A program made the translations under genes and the position numbers. The notes under the pieces were generated by a model. The model was not told where the DNA came from and searched no databases. It was given only the letters and a program-made list of their open reading frames with translations. From contig CAHIKZ030001778.1 of NCBI GenBank assembly GCA_903632075.3, positions 1 through 64,000 of the forward strand: a stretch of 64,000 nt of DNA, read 5' to 3'. Below, piece after piece: positions 35,311 to 45,934 of the stretch. This DNA comes from Acanthosepion pharaonis. Lineage: Eukaryota > Mollusca > Cephalopoda > Sepiida > Sepiidae. Each line of letters opens with the position of its first letter. The first letter of the stretch is position 1.

Positions 35311-35974
35311 TCTATAATAATCAAGAAATAGTCAACAAGAACCAACAACCCAGGTAAATACATTAATCCTTCTCCCGCCTGAACCGTCAATTTCTCCACT
35401 GTTTATTTATCTTGTGTATATTTAAGCAGCATAGTTTCATTCAAACAAATTTGGTTAAATAATTTAAACATATCATCGTCGATTAGTTTTCGTTGTGATC
35501 TTTTCAAGTTCACGGATTCATTTTTTGGTAGATTTAGAAAATTGAGTAAGAAAAATACCAAAATTTTCTTTCGAATAGTTTTTATTTTCCCAAGTACTTT
35601 CAATCTCATCTGTAGAGGGTGCAAAGAAGTCCCTCAAACAAATAATAAAAAGAAAATACACTACAAATAAAGTAAAATAAACTTTTGTTTATTTTTGTAA
35701 AGAATTATTTTTTTCCTTGTACAAAAATGAAATTGTCCGTAAAGCTGCGGAAGAAAAAGAAAGGAACTGGGAATGTGAGAGGGAAAGGTAGGACTATGTG
35801 TAGCGAGCGAGATGAGAGAAAGAGAGGGTGAAAGAATGTTTACTGATACGTGATATTGCCGGTTGTGTGAACCGCTGAATCCTCTCGGTGTGTGTGTGCT
35901 CGAAACTGTCCGTGTCGCTTTGATGTCAGCTTGTCGCTGTTCTCTCTCCCTTCTGATGAGAGTTTCTACCTTCC

Positions 35975-36045
35975 TTATATAAGAATGATGAGGCTTTGGG
36001 AGATTAAGAAATGGGTTTCTTATGTCGAGTCCTGATTGGTCAATA
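35975..36045 (-). promoter_or_regulatory. Promoter-like TATA/CCAAT pair, possible solo LTR
   Basis: On the minus strand a CCAAT box (ttgaccaatcag, antisense of ctgattggtcaa near 36032) lies about 55 bases upstream of cttatataagg (antisense of ccttatataag, 35974-35984). The surrounding 35860-36235 is less AT-rich than neighbours and has no coding content. It could be the core of a solo LTR; I could not identify TG...CA ends or a target duplication. Confidence 0.3.
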
Positions 36046-36924
36046 AATCCTATTTTTGACCACGTGGTGTGTTTTTCACTACGTCCGAACTTTTGGGTGC
36101 GCCGTCCTTGTTTTTGACCCCACAGGGCATGGTAAGGAATGAATTCCCGCGCAATTGTATTTTTTGATACACGTGGTGTGAATTAATTTTTATTGTGTGT
36201 ATGTGTGTGTGGAAAATAAAATAAGAAACAGCACACATCTGAGATCAACTTCAGGGGGTTAAGTTGTCTGTGAGTATTTCTGCATTCTGTTGAGGTTTCT
36301 TTCAGACTCGATGAATTACTTAAAAATATAATTATCAAATCCCTCCTAATAATTTCTATCATATATATGTATTAATAAATATACATAAATATACATTTTT
36401 CCTTACCGGTAGTACGACTCGGAGTTTCCTGCACAACGCAATCTGTCAGCTCAAGCTTAAATTTTTTTGAGATTAAGCGTAAAAAAGTAAACATAATTTT
36501 CGGGATAAGGGAATTTGCAAAAATACACATACCTTCTTTATCCAGAAAAGCCAGTTTATATATCAGCTTACGTATATTCATGAGTTTTTGATAGAGCAGT
36601 GTAGTTTGTTTTTTTAAATTAAAATGCTTAGCAGCACTTTCATGCATTAAAGAGAGTTTAGCAGATTTTCATTTGTAAATTATCATTAAAAAGTTCTGAA
36701 AATTCTTTTAATGAGAAAATCGTTTATTAAATCTATTTTGAAGGACAGTCATCAAATTAAATCCATATATTGTATCGTTCGTACGTGAGATCTTTGGTTT
36801 TGTACGTATCATCTTTTGTTTTGTACGTGACAACTGTTTTTCGCTGTTTCACGTTTACTGGTTTATCTTATTTTTATTTTGTTTAATCATAATTTGCAGA
36901 TTTTGATTTTAAGTCGGTAGTAAA

Positions 36925-37465
36925 TTTATACGTGCTAATACCCTTGGGAAAGGTATAAATCCTCTTCTTCTCTCCCCAGCTCTGGGTAAATAGCAGGACA
37001 GACCGGGTTCTACAGTCTTGGGTGGCAACTGGTCTACCGCAGAGAGAAATGGGCAACCTACTCTCACAGACGTGCCGTCGCTTCCCTATGTCTTTTCTAC
37101 AAATACTTTCACGGTAACTCGCCCAACGAGCTACTTTCGCTAGTTCCCAAACTGCATGAATTTCACTGTCGAAACGGTTGAATGTAGCCGTCTCTTCTAC
37201 TCCAATAATCTCCAAATATTCAAATGCAATGTCAATTGTCATCTCCAGATGCCTTGATCTATTCCCCGCCCTACTCTTCATCCTTTCCCCTATCACGCCT
37301 CTTTACTCTTGCTCCCACTCTCTGTAAACCCCCTTGCGTGCTAGTGGCACTCCCGCTTTGCTTGGGGTGAAAAGTTTAAAAAACCTGCCTCGTCAGTCAT
37401 GTATCGAAAGATACATGATCGCCTAAGCGTGCATCACGCATGGCACATAACTGACTGACTGAGTA
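36925..37465 (+). repeat. tRNA-type SINE interrupted by a LINE tail
   Basis: The SINE body (cgtgctaatacccttgggaa, gggtaaatagcaggacagac) is cut after ggcaacctactctcaca at 37058. It resumes at aaacctgcctcgtcagtcat (37381), with hairpin gtatcgaaagatac and tail actgactgactgag. The insertion is the LINE fragment at 37062-37380. Confidence 0.75.
37062..37380 (+). pseudogene. CR1/Jockey-like LINE 3' end nested in a SINE
   Basis: Reads RRAVASLCLFYKYFHGNSPN then ELLSLVPKLHEFHCRNG and a stop. The 3' UTR ends in cccccttgcgtgctagtggc and tgcttggggtgaaaag. It is a severely 5'-truncated insertion, typical of target-primed reverse transcription. Confidence 0.75.
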
Positions 37466-37817
37466 AATTTATAGCCTATCGCATGACTTTGGTAGCTATA
37501 ACAAACGAGGATTAATTGAATAGTTTGAATACATCGATTATGTAAATTTTGTAAAACCAATCTTTCATTTCTCTCCTTTTCAGCTCACTTTCCTTAGCTT
37601 TATCCATTTCCTGTCTCTTCGTACAATTACCACTCCCCTGTCCATTGTGTTTTGTTCTTTTGTGGCTTTTGATTGGCTACTCTTTGACACAAACAAAATA
37701 ACACGAGTGATCAGAGTGCATAAAGGTTTTCTTCCTCCTACTAGACATTGATTCATCCGGACCAGTTTTCTCATTTTTATCACAAACATTTTGGCCGCTG
37801 TATCATCCTACCTTCGT

Positions 37818-38050
37818 CAGGAAGAGGCAGATGAAGGGCCTGGAGAATCTGATACTCACGGGTCGGAATAGAGGGAAAGAGAGACAAGGGAAAACAACGC
37901 ATGGCATGCCTAGAGGCCTTAAGCAAGTGGATGACAGAACGTAGGGGAGGTGGCAAAGGTTATGAACTTCTTGAGAGCTGCAAAGGATAAAGAGAGGTGG
38001 AGAGCCATGATCGCCTACGTCCTGAAAGGATACGACACATAGAAAGAAAG
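37818..38050 (+). pseudogene. RTE LINE 3' fragment with internal deletion
   Basis: Matches GLENLILTGRNREKERQGKT in a shifted frame, the SKWMTER block and the terminal WRAMIAYVLKGYDT-type end. It is preceded at 37780-37817 by an antisense CTGACGA-type hairpin remnant. Confidence 0.75.
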
Positions 38051-38059
38051 AATCATCTC

Positions 38060-38670
38060 ACCTTCGTCAGGTGGTTGTCTCATCCGGTAGCATTTCGATA
38101 ATATCGAACAAAATCTTTAATTTGATATACGGAGATATGTTCTTTTTTATCTCACATCCCTTCTTTCAGATAAAGAAAACAAAGACGGGGAAATTGGCCT
38201 GTGACAATCAATATATAATCGTAACATCTTCCACGTCTTGAAATTCACACAGAGGTATTTCTGTTTATTCGAATTTCGGGATGTACATTTGTTATTTTAA
38301 TTTTTATCAATGTTTATGATGATTTGATGAACTTTAGCTAATAACATTTACACCATAATCAACTAAGAGTTTATACCGATTAATCTCATCAGAATTTATT
38401 TTGTAGGGATTTGAGTATTCTTGTTCGAAGACTTTGTTAAGTGTAAAAAATAAGATGCTGAGCGTAAATTCTCGTATTCCAACCGTATTTTTGAGCGATT
38501 ATCGGTAATATTCATCCAAGTATAGGTTTGATAGAGCTATTCTTTTTTCTTTTTGCGTTTTTACGGTAAATAACTACATATTAATTTTGTGAACGTGTGG
38601 AAGTTTTAGGATTGGCCATTCGTCTTTCATTTATCAGAATCTATTACCATTCACGTTATATACCGTACCT
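38060..38670. other. No recognised gene
   Basis: AT-rich. An antisense CTGACGA hairpin-like remnant is at 38060-38080. No open frame of note. Confidence 0.35.
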
Positions 38671-38915
38671 ATGAACACTAATGGGTATGTCCCAATCCTC
38701 ATGAATACATTGGACACTATTATAAGTGGGGATAATATGCTAAGTTGTCCTCCACTAGCAGTGGTTTACCTATTTCCACCCGCTGGCGAGTATTGTATTT
38801 TGTTGATGTTATAAAGATTACCATTTCATTTTCAACCTCCGTTTTGGTTATTCCTCATTCAGTAACCTTTTCTAGGTTACAACATTTCATAAACTATTTT
38901 TTTAACGGTGCTGCA
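38670..38915 (+). repeat. Interspersed repeat (gggtatgtccc family), copy 1
   Basis: Shares with 45935-46620 the ends taatgggtatgtccc and caatcctcatgaatac on the left, and cctcattcagtaacctttcc-like plus ctaggttacaac on the right. The copy at 45935 carries an internal tandem duplication. Confidence 0.6.
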
Positions 38916-38923
38916 GATGTGGA

Positions 38924-38971
38924 ATACCAATATCAGTGATAAAATGGTCATTTTATCACTGATATTGGTAT
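38924..38971. repeat. Perfect 23-bp palindrome with 2-base centre
   Basis: The arm at 38924-38946 is the exact reverse complement of 38949-38971, separated only by gt. The core of each arm is atatcagtgataaaatg and its complement. Confidence 0.95.
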
Positions 38972-39721
38972 CTTTTCTTTTTAATGATGACATCGTATTT
39001 GTGAAAGAAAAAAAAATGCTACTTAAACTAATTTATAATATTTCATAGAAAATTAATCATGGACGGGATATCTCCGTATAATCCCCAAGGTGTTATTTTT
39101 TGTGTAAAGCTTCATCAATAAATTCACGAAGAGATAAAAGTATTTTTTCTACATGAATATATTGCATAAATGATATAAAAAAGAATTTCTAATTGAGACA
39201 CTTGAAAAAAAATCCTCAGTCAAAGTGAATATATAGTAGTCCCTACTTTCAGTGATTTCACAATCACGGACAAGCATGATATTTCACTTAAAATAAAACG
39301 ATTCTGGAAAAAGAGGAAACATTGACATTTATTGAACAGTTTTTTTTTAAGAGAATTTATCCGATAAATAATTACTTAAAATCAATATTTTTTTTCGAGG
39401 TGAGTGAACTCCGTAAGTATTTTTTTAAAATAAAAAAAAATGCATTCCTAGTAGAATTCGTTGCTTTCTAGACTCGATCAGTGCGCAAAATCTTCGTATG
39501 ATGACATGCTTATTTTGCTTGCTTTCATGTTAGTCTTTAGTAATGCTTTAGTTAAATAAATCTCAACGTACGGTGTGAAAATATTGAAAGGCGTTGGAAT
39601 TTTTCATGACCTCATTGATACGAAAAGCTGTCTGAAATATAGTATTTTACAATGCAAATTCATGAACTATTCATTTTTCTAGAAATCTTTTAGTTGATAT
39701 GAAATAAGCAGGTATTATTTG

Positions 39722-39723
<2 letters not shown>

Positions 39724-39755
<32 letters not shown>

Positions 39756-39756
39756 G

Positions 39757-39810
<54 letters not shown>
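39724..39810. repeat. (CT)n then (TA)n microsatellites
   Basis: CT tract at 39724-39753, a short acacac link and a TA tract that abuts the next transposon. Confidence 0.95.
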
Positions 39811-39813
<3 letters not shown>

Positions 39814-40359
39814 GGGTGTAACAGAAAAATTGTCCAAATCGTGTAACAGCATGCGATATTTGTCTATCCCACAAAATCTAAAAAATAAAAATTAAACTAA
39901 TTGAGTTTCTTTTTCTCAGGTTTTCAGATAAGACGTTTCGCCATCTTGACGCCATTTGTCCTAAGAATCACTGAAAAACCCTTTAGAAAGAGAACAGGTT
40001 AAGATCGTTTTGTGTCAGCCCCACTATGTCTTCCCAAATGAACAATGGTGAGAGGAAAAAGATCATTTAAGCCTCCAGTAATGGTACCAACATTAATACC
40101 CTAGTTTCCATCTTCAAAGTGCATTCAAGAGAACGGTTAATAAGTTAAAAAAGAGGGAACAGTAGAGAGGAAAATTGGATCAGGAGGTCACAACAGGAAG
40201 AGGGATCATCATTTCAACTTTGAGCTAAATAAATTCTTATTGTTCAAAATAGAGACCAATAGTGTTATAAAAACATCGCAAAATTCCAGTCAGATATCTT
40301 TAATCATTTCTAAGATACAGCGGTTCAAAGCTTTAACAATTTGACAACTTTGCTGTTAC

Positions 40360-40363
<4 letters not shown>
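39811..40363 (+). mobile_element. Deleted Tc1/mariner-like transposon inside (TA)n
   Basis: The left terminus GGGTGTAACAGAAAAATTGT and the reverse-complemented right terminus GGGTGTAACAGCAAAGTTGT match over about 25 bases. Both ends abut (TA)n, as expected for TA-targeting elements. At 40026 an ATG opens MSSQMNNGERKKII, then a stop. In the same frame ASSNGTNINTLVSIFKVHSR follows, which looks like the N-terminal helix-turn-helix of a transposase. The DDE domain is missing. Confidence 0.75.
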
Positions 40364-40395
<32 letters not shown>

Positions 40396-40650
40396 GAAAG
40401 AACAGTAAGATTTATAATCCGGTGTTCTTAGTAATTATTTTTATTTTTAAAAACTGTACTCGATAAAAAACAGTAGAGCATAATATTATAATTATTTTCT
40501 ATTTTAAATTTTTGGGAAAAAAAGTCGTATGAACGGATCTATGGATTTTAAATTTAATTTTACAATTAAAATTAAAAGCTTAGTTTCTGTTTTGAAACAT
40601 GGTAATCCGATTGTGTAGCGATGGGACCGTATATTTTAAAATAAAAAATA

Positions 40651-40726
<76 letters not shown>

Positions 40727-40901
40727 TTATTTATTTTAATTTATTCATATTTATTATTATTTATTTTATATATTTAAAAGTTTTTATATATTTATTTCTA
40801 GTAGTATAATGCTTATAATTATGTCTAATAGCGAAGGGATTTTGCCAATAATTGCATTAATATTGCTAATTGATTCAAGGTATAATTAAAAAATTTTTGT
40901 A

Positions 40902-40968
<67 letters not shown>

Positions 40969-41089
40969 GAAATAAAGCATTCATTTTAATCCAACATATT
41001 ACTTCAAACGTTATTATAGTGGGTATTTCTTATTTGAAATAAACGCCACATTTTTTTTTATTAAAATGTGTGTATTCTTGAATGTGTTC

Positions 41090-41425
41090 TTTTCAGATAT
41101 TCAATGTGTTTCAGAAGTAAAATCAAGTCTTTTCATAGTAAATGCTTGTATTTCATTTTTAGATGAAGAATTATCAATACACTTTAATTTATTCGAACTA
41201 TTGTTCTCACCTTGTTTATTACATATGTTATTCCAGAACCAACGTTTCAGTCAATTACTCCCTGGTCATCTTCAGATGTCCATTGTTTGACTGATATAAT
41301 ACCTCGGTTCATTATTTTGTTATTTGTCCAACATTTTGGATAAAGTATCACAATAATCAATAGATCAGCCAAAACAATAGATACCTGATGATGGCCAGGG
41401 CATACTTGTATCTATAATAACAATC
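41090..41425. repeat. Repeat with opposed hammerhead-like motifs, copy 2
   Basis: Second copy of 35030-35310: tcatagtaaatgcttgtatt, ccctggtcatcttcagatgt, aatcaatagatcagccaaaa, gatacctgatgatggcc. In this copy the GAAACG part is deleted, but gatac/gtatc complementarity still flanks the ctgatga. It lies between two (TA)n tracts. Confidence 0.6.
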
Positions 41426-41587
41426 CAGATGAGAACTATTAATAAATAAATTAATGAAATAAGAGTACAGTTCATTTTACTTGAGTGAAATCAACTTCAC
41501 TTTTGTTTGATTAAATAAATATGGATTAGCGGTAAATATATTTTCTAATGCATATCATCTGTGTGAATATATTATGATAATATAAAT

Positions 41588-41663
<76 letters not shown>

Positions 41664-41714
41664 GAAAAAAATTATTTCGGTTGAGTTCAAGGAGAAAAAA
41701 ATGAATTTGTAAAC

Positions 41715-41876
41715 AGTGACTATTATTTGCTGCTAAAACATTTCGAGTGTTCCAGTCACTGACGTTTTTATCTAATAAATAAATACGTCTAAATTTTGAC
41801 CTTCATCCCCTGCCGTTCTTATAAAGGCATAGGGATTTAGAGTCTCCGACTGATACCAAATCGCAATCGGATGTCA
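41715..41876 (+). repeat. Fragment related to the hammerhead-bearing element at 44640
   Basis: Ends with ataccaaatcgcaatcggat gtca (41852-41875), identical to 44738-44761, and stops exactly where the ribozyme would begin. The left part (cgtctaaattttgaccttca) has no counterpart in the window. Confidence 0.5.
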
Positions 41877-41931
41877 AAGATAAAATATGTTTTTGATGAG
41901 GATTGAAACAGAAAAAAAGGCTGCAGTTTGG

Positions 41932-41999
<68 letters not shown>

Positions 42000-42143
42000 G
42001 CAACACACAAACATAATCATTTGCAAACTCAATTATATACATGCATGTGAGAGTATACATTTATGCAAATTACTAATTAAATAATAAAAAAAGAAATGTT
42101 ACATTAAGATGATAATGAAAATTTTTCTCTATTATTTTATGCG

Positions 42144-42215
<72 letters not shown>

Positions 42216-42264
42216 CAAATGTAAATGGATATAGATCCGACAGAATGAAGAAAATTTGGAAAAA

Positions 42265-42820
42265 AACAAAAAAAATCCTTAAATGCAATTATGTTGTTTA
42301 AAATGAATGAAATGTCGTCTGACGTTTCGGTTTTAATAAACCTTTTTTCAGGACAATATTCATTAAAATACAATTCAGTTCAATTTGACAAAGACGATGG
42401 ATATAAAAAAACGCACGGTGAATACTAGACCTGGTTTATTTAGTATTTCCTTTTTTAGCGAGATTAATGCTCGACAAGCATACACATATAAAAATTTTTA
42501 ATCCAATAATAGAATTTCTTTTCATTTTCTTTTTCATTCAAAATATAATCAAAATTTTTTAGGAATACGTTTTGAAAGCGTCGCCCATGTGACGACAACG
42601 TGACCATGCTAAACGGAAAGCTGATCATTTTAAAAAAAATTTCAGTTATCTGTTTTGGATAAGACTTGTTTTTTATGTCCATCGTCTTTGTCAAATTGAA
42701 CTGAATTGTATTTTAATGAATATTGTCCTGAAGAAGGTTTATTAAACCGAAACGTCAGACGTCGACATTTCATTCATTTTAAAACAACATAATTGCATTT
42801 AAGGATTTTTGTTTGTTTTT
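42265..42820. mobile_element. Foldback element with ~140-bp inverted arms, flanked by (TA)n
   Basis: The arm at 42270-42410 (aaatccttaaatgcaattat... caattcagttcaatttgaca... aagacgatggatataaaaaa) is the near-exact reverse complement of 42675-42815. The interior of about 260 bases has no coding content. (TA)n tracts lie immediately outside both arms (42147-42212, 42838-42877). Each arm contains one hammerhead-like hairpin. Confidence 0.85.
42724..42767 (+). ncRNA. Hammerhead-like hairpin, non-canonical core
   Basis: Helix I is TGTC (42724-42727) with GACA (42764-42767). The core is CTGAAGA (42728-42734, compatible with CUGANGA). One extra A (42735) follows, then helix II GGTTT (42736-42740) with AAACC (42744-42748). 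GAAA is at 42749-42752. Helix III is ACGT (42752-42755) with ACGT (42759-42762), and C42763 is the would-be cleavage base of GTC. The extra A before helix II departs from the standard fold, so activity is doubtful. Confidence 0.4.
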
Positions 42821-42835
42821 TCCAAATTTTTTTTC

Positions 42836-42883
<48 letters not shown>

Positions 42884-43027
42884 GTTCATATACAGATATA
42901 TATATAAATATATATATATAAAATATATATATAATAATGACCAATAAAAAGTTTAAACTTTTTTCGTCTTTATGATGGACATTATGATAAATTTGTTTGG
43001 TTTAGATATAGTTTTAACTTGTAAATT

Positions 43028-43102
<75 letters not shown>

Positions 43103-43422
43103 ATATTCAAAATGCATATACAAATACACAAACAAAAACACATTTGAAACTTATAGTTATTTAAAAAAAATACGTTCTCAGCAAGAGAGGATATTTTTTC
43201 TGCCAATATTCTCGAATATTCAGGTAAGGTAGATATCTAAAAAAAATAAATATAATGTTTAATAAAATAAACGGAGTTTCTAATCAAAAATGAGTATGAA
43301 CTTAAAATAACGTTTAACCAATAATAATCTGTCGGATTAATAAATAAAAAATCAATATGTAATGTAAATTTATATATATTATATCTATTATCTATTATCT
43401 ATCTATCTATCTATCTAACATA

Positions 43423-43468
<46 letters not shown>

Positions 43469-43479
43469 ATAATATAAAA

Positions 43480-43980
43480 AATTTTTCGGCCCATCTATGA
43501 ACCACTTTATCAAAATTTCTGATGATTCTGATATTTGGACATTTTATTCAAATTTTAACAAGAACTCATGTTTGCATTCGTAAACGCCAATACTAGTTAA
43601 CAATATGCGTACAAGTTTATTATGAAAAAAGATTAGATTCTTGAAGCCCGTGTCATAAAGTCGATTTAGTATCTGTAGACTTATGTGTTCAGTTTGGTGC
43701 ACTTTTTGTGCTTAATCTATTAACTTTGATATAATTAATGAAAAAATACAACCATTACATTTTATCCATGACTACTTTGGTGAAACGTTTTCCTTGAATG
43801 TCGCCTTGTAAATTACATCATCATAATGCCTATTTAAAAAATAAATTAAAGGAGACATTAAAATCCATAATGTTTGCCTTCTGAACATTTTTAAAAATAA
43901 TTTTCACCCAATACAAGGCCCAAGAACCGCTCAAGGTAGAGGGTTACTAAATGAGGTTGATGTACGCGAGAGAAACTAAG
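43480..43980. other. No recognised gene
   Basis: AT-rich intron sequence without identifiable repeats. Confidence 0.35.
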
Positions 43981-43984
43981 TAAT

Positions 43985-44110
43985 GCATTTTATGAAGATA
44001 TGGAAAAAAGATAATGTTTAACTCTAGACTTTAAGAAGTTAAGAGTGTAGTGATTGGGGAAGCATCCTCTCAGGAGTCTATCCCATATGTCCATAATTTC
44101 CGAATGAAAC
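43985..44110 (-). pseudogene. CR1/Jockey-like LINE C-terminal fragment
   Basis: Minus strand reads IWDRLLRGCFPNHYTLNFLK then SRVKHYLF, matching the W-x-R-L-P-x-G-C-F-P-D-H-Y-x-L block of these elements. Confidence 0.7.
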
Positions 44111-44351
44111 TTCCTTTTTAATAACGAAGCGAATGGTGATGATCTGTTCCATATTTTGAAATTGGCATAGCGGTTCTTAGTTGTGAATTATTTAAATATT
44201 TGAGAAATTTATTTTGATTTTTTCGTCAGAACATTTGCCATGGAAAAGCAACCCTTGGCGACATGTAATGACGTTTCGTCTACGGAAGAGATGAAATAGT
44301 GGAAAATATGTATTTCATTCTCAAGTCCGTGTAAAAGTTTTTAATAATACT

Positions 44352-44640
44352 GGAGGGAGGTACTTAATTTAATGGATAACGGCTCGGATTGATGTTTTGA
44401 ATTCAATCAGATCCATTACATTCACTTACGTACCTTTATTTTGGGAAAGGTATGAATCCTTCTTCCCCCAGCTATGGGTAAATAGCCTGACGGATTGGGT
44501 TCTATAGCCTTTGATGACAATTGGTATTAATAAAACCGCATAAAGAAAATGGCAAAAATTAAATTTAAAAATTTTCCTCGTCAGTGATGTATCGAAAGAT
44601 CGCCTAAGCGTGAATCACGCACGGCACATAATTTGATCTG
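44352..44640 (+). repeat. tRNA-headed SINE
   Basis: Head taatggataacggctcggat, degraded B box, body gggaaaggtatgaatcctt and cagctatgggtaaatag. Tail is gatgtatcgaaagatcgcct then aagcgtgaatcacgc. The next element, with the ribozyme, begins right after its end. Confidence 0.75.
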
Positions 44641-44762
44641 AATCATTTCTCCACCATCTTGAGCCATACATATGAGTTCCACTTAAGGTCTGGGGTGAAG
44701 AGTCCCAAGAGGACTTCAAGGAAAGGAGCTTACTCGATACCAAATCGCAATCGGATGTCAGG

Positions 44763-44805
44763 CCACACTGATGAGCTGTGAAACAACGAAACAGGCTGTC
44801 TGTGG
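44763..44805 (+). ncRNA. Type-I hammerhead ribozyme
   Basis: All conserved core elements are present and correctly spaced. Helix I is CCACA (44763-44767) with TGTGG (44801-44805). CTGATGA is at 44768-44774. Helix II is GCTGT (44775-44779) with ACAAC (44783-44787), having one C-A mismatch and a GAA loop. GAAA is at 44788-44791. Helix III is ACA (44791-44793) with TGT (44797-44799) and a GGC loop. Cleavage base C44800 lies in the GTC triplet. A very short helix III is typical of hammerheads carried by small metazoan retroelements, which may cleave best as dimers. The repeat around it (about 44645-44900) has no coding content; a truncated relative without the ribozyme is at 41715. It lies in sense orientation to the CCP/WSC gene. 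Confidence 0.85.
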
Positions 44806-44999
44806 ATTATCATTCATTGATAGACGAACATTTAGGGTTTGATCAGTGATGATGGAACCTTGTTTGGTTTTGGGAGTAATGAATATTAGAGGCCATTTTT
44901 TTTCTCTATTGGACTCGTAAAGCTAGGCCGGAGGAGAAATCCGCTGCCAGTCTCTAGTCATCTAGATTTTTCTTGATAATAACTAGAAATATGAGCGAA

Positions 45000-45930
45000 A
45001 GAGATATATTTCAAGCATCTGATATTATTTACACTTTTTGCGCCCGGATACGCGTTCTCTTGTACGTAAGAATTAAACGATTTTTTTCGAGAATTTTATT
45101 CTGACTAAATAAGGGCGGATAATCCAGTGAATTCACCTGAAAATCTTTATGAAATACGTGATATCACTCTAGTTTCGATTTACGAATAGAATATTTGATT
45201 GGCTTACAAGTGATAGACAATAAAACAATTGTCAACAACAGAAAGGTTAACGCAGATGCCATAAAAGTTATACTCACTTGGCGAATAAAAATACTCTAGG
45301 TAAGAGCTCAGTATGTATTTGTCATTAAGAATCTCTGTTCTCGCGTTGACTATCTTTAAATATCAAGTAACTATCAAGTTACGCACTACCAACTGGCGCC
45401 AGTTATCGACGCTTGCATCCTGAGAAAAAATTAGAATTTCGAATGCTGATTTTCAAAGTATTCAATCAGTCAGGCGGGTTCTTCCTCACTTGTAAGATTA
45501 GTGCAATGTTATACTCTTACCTAGCATTCCTAATACCTGTCCTTGACTAAAGCAAGCTATGTATTGATAACATATATGTGCTGGCGCTGCTCAATTGTCA
45601 TTTTCTGTTTCCGGTCTTGTGAGGCAAGACTTATTTTCCACACTAGTCTCTTTCCTACATATGCAAGCTTATTGCTAGTCTGACGCTAATTTTTCCATGG
45701 CAAATGTTCAGATAAACTTCATTCTTAAGTTTAACCAATTCAAACATTTACATCTAGAACACGCCTTGCTACTTTCACGGAGTAGAATCATTCTCATTTC
45801 ATCTGTATTGCAAATATAAATATATAAACAAGTTCCATTCAAACAGATTTTTTTTCAAAGAACTGCTATTATGCTTCCCAACGTTTCCTTTTTCATTTAA
45901 ATCATAAACCTCATTCATCATAATTGTTAT
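45000..45930. other. No recognised gene
   Basis: Somewhat less AT-biased than average, but with stops in every frame and no repeat counterpart found in the window. Confidence 0.35.
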
Positions 45931-45934
45931 AGCA

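Larger units (their letters stand above)
40364..43466. repeat. Cluster of (TA)n microsatellites
   Basis: TA tracts at about 40364-40392, 40656-40722, 40902-40963, 41590-41660, 41938-41995, 42147-42212, 42838-42877, 43037-43100 and 43425-43466 (with a (CTAT)n run just before). Together they make this the most microsatellite-dense 3 kb of the window. The Tyr-Ile frames that span them are artefacts. Confidence 0.95.

Noticed and set aside
35885..35975. Circularly permuted hammerhead (gaaac... ctgatgag)
   Set aside because: Core words occur, but helix II would have only about three pairs and helix III is not formed.
36372..36647. Minus-strand exon with a microexon-like acceptor and donor near 36410
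   Set aside because: Splice-like ag and ggtaag occur about 40 bases apart, but the peptide has no family resemblance and no partner exon.
39236..39275. Second pogo/Tigger terminus
   Set aside because: agtagtccctactttcagtg resembles one end, but no matching opposite terminus was found.
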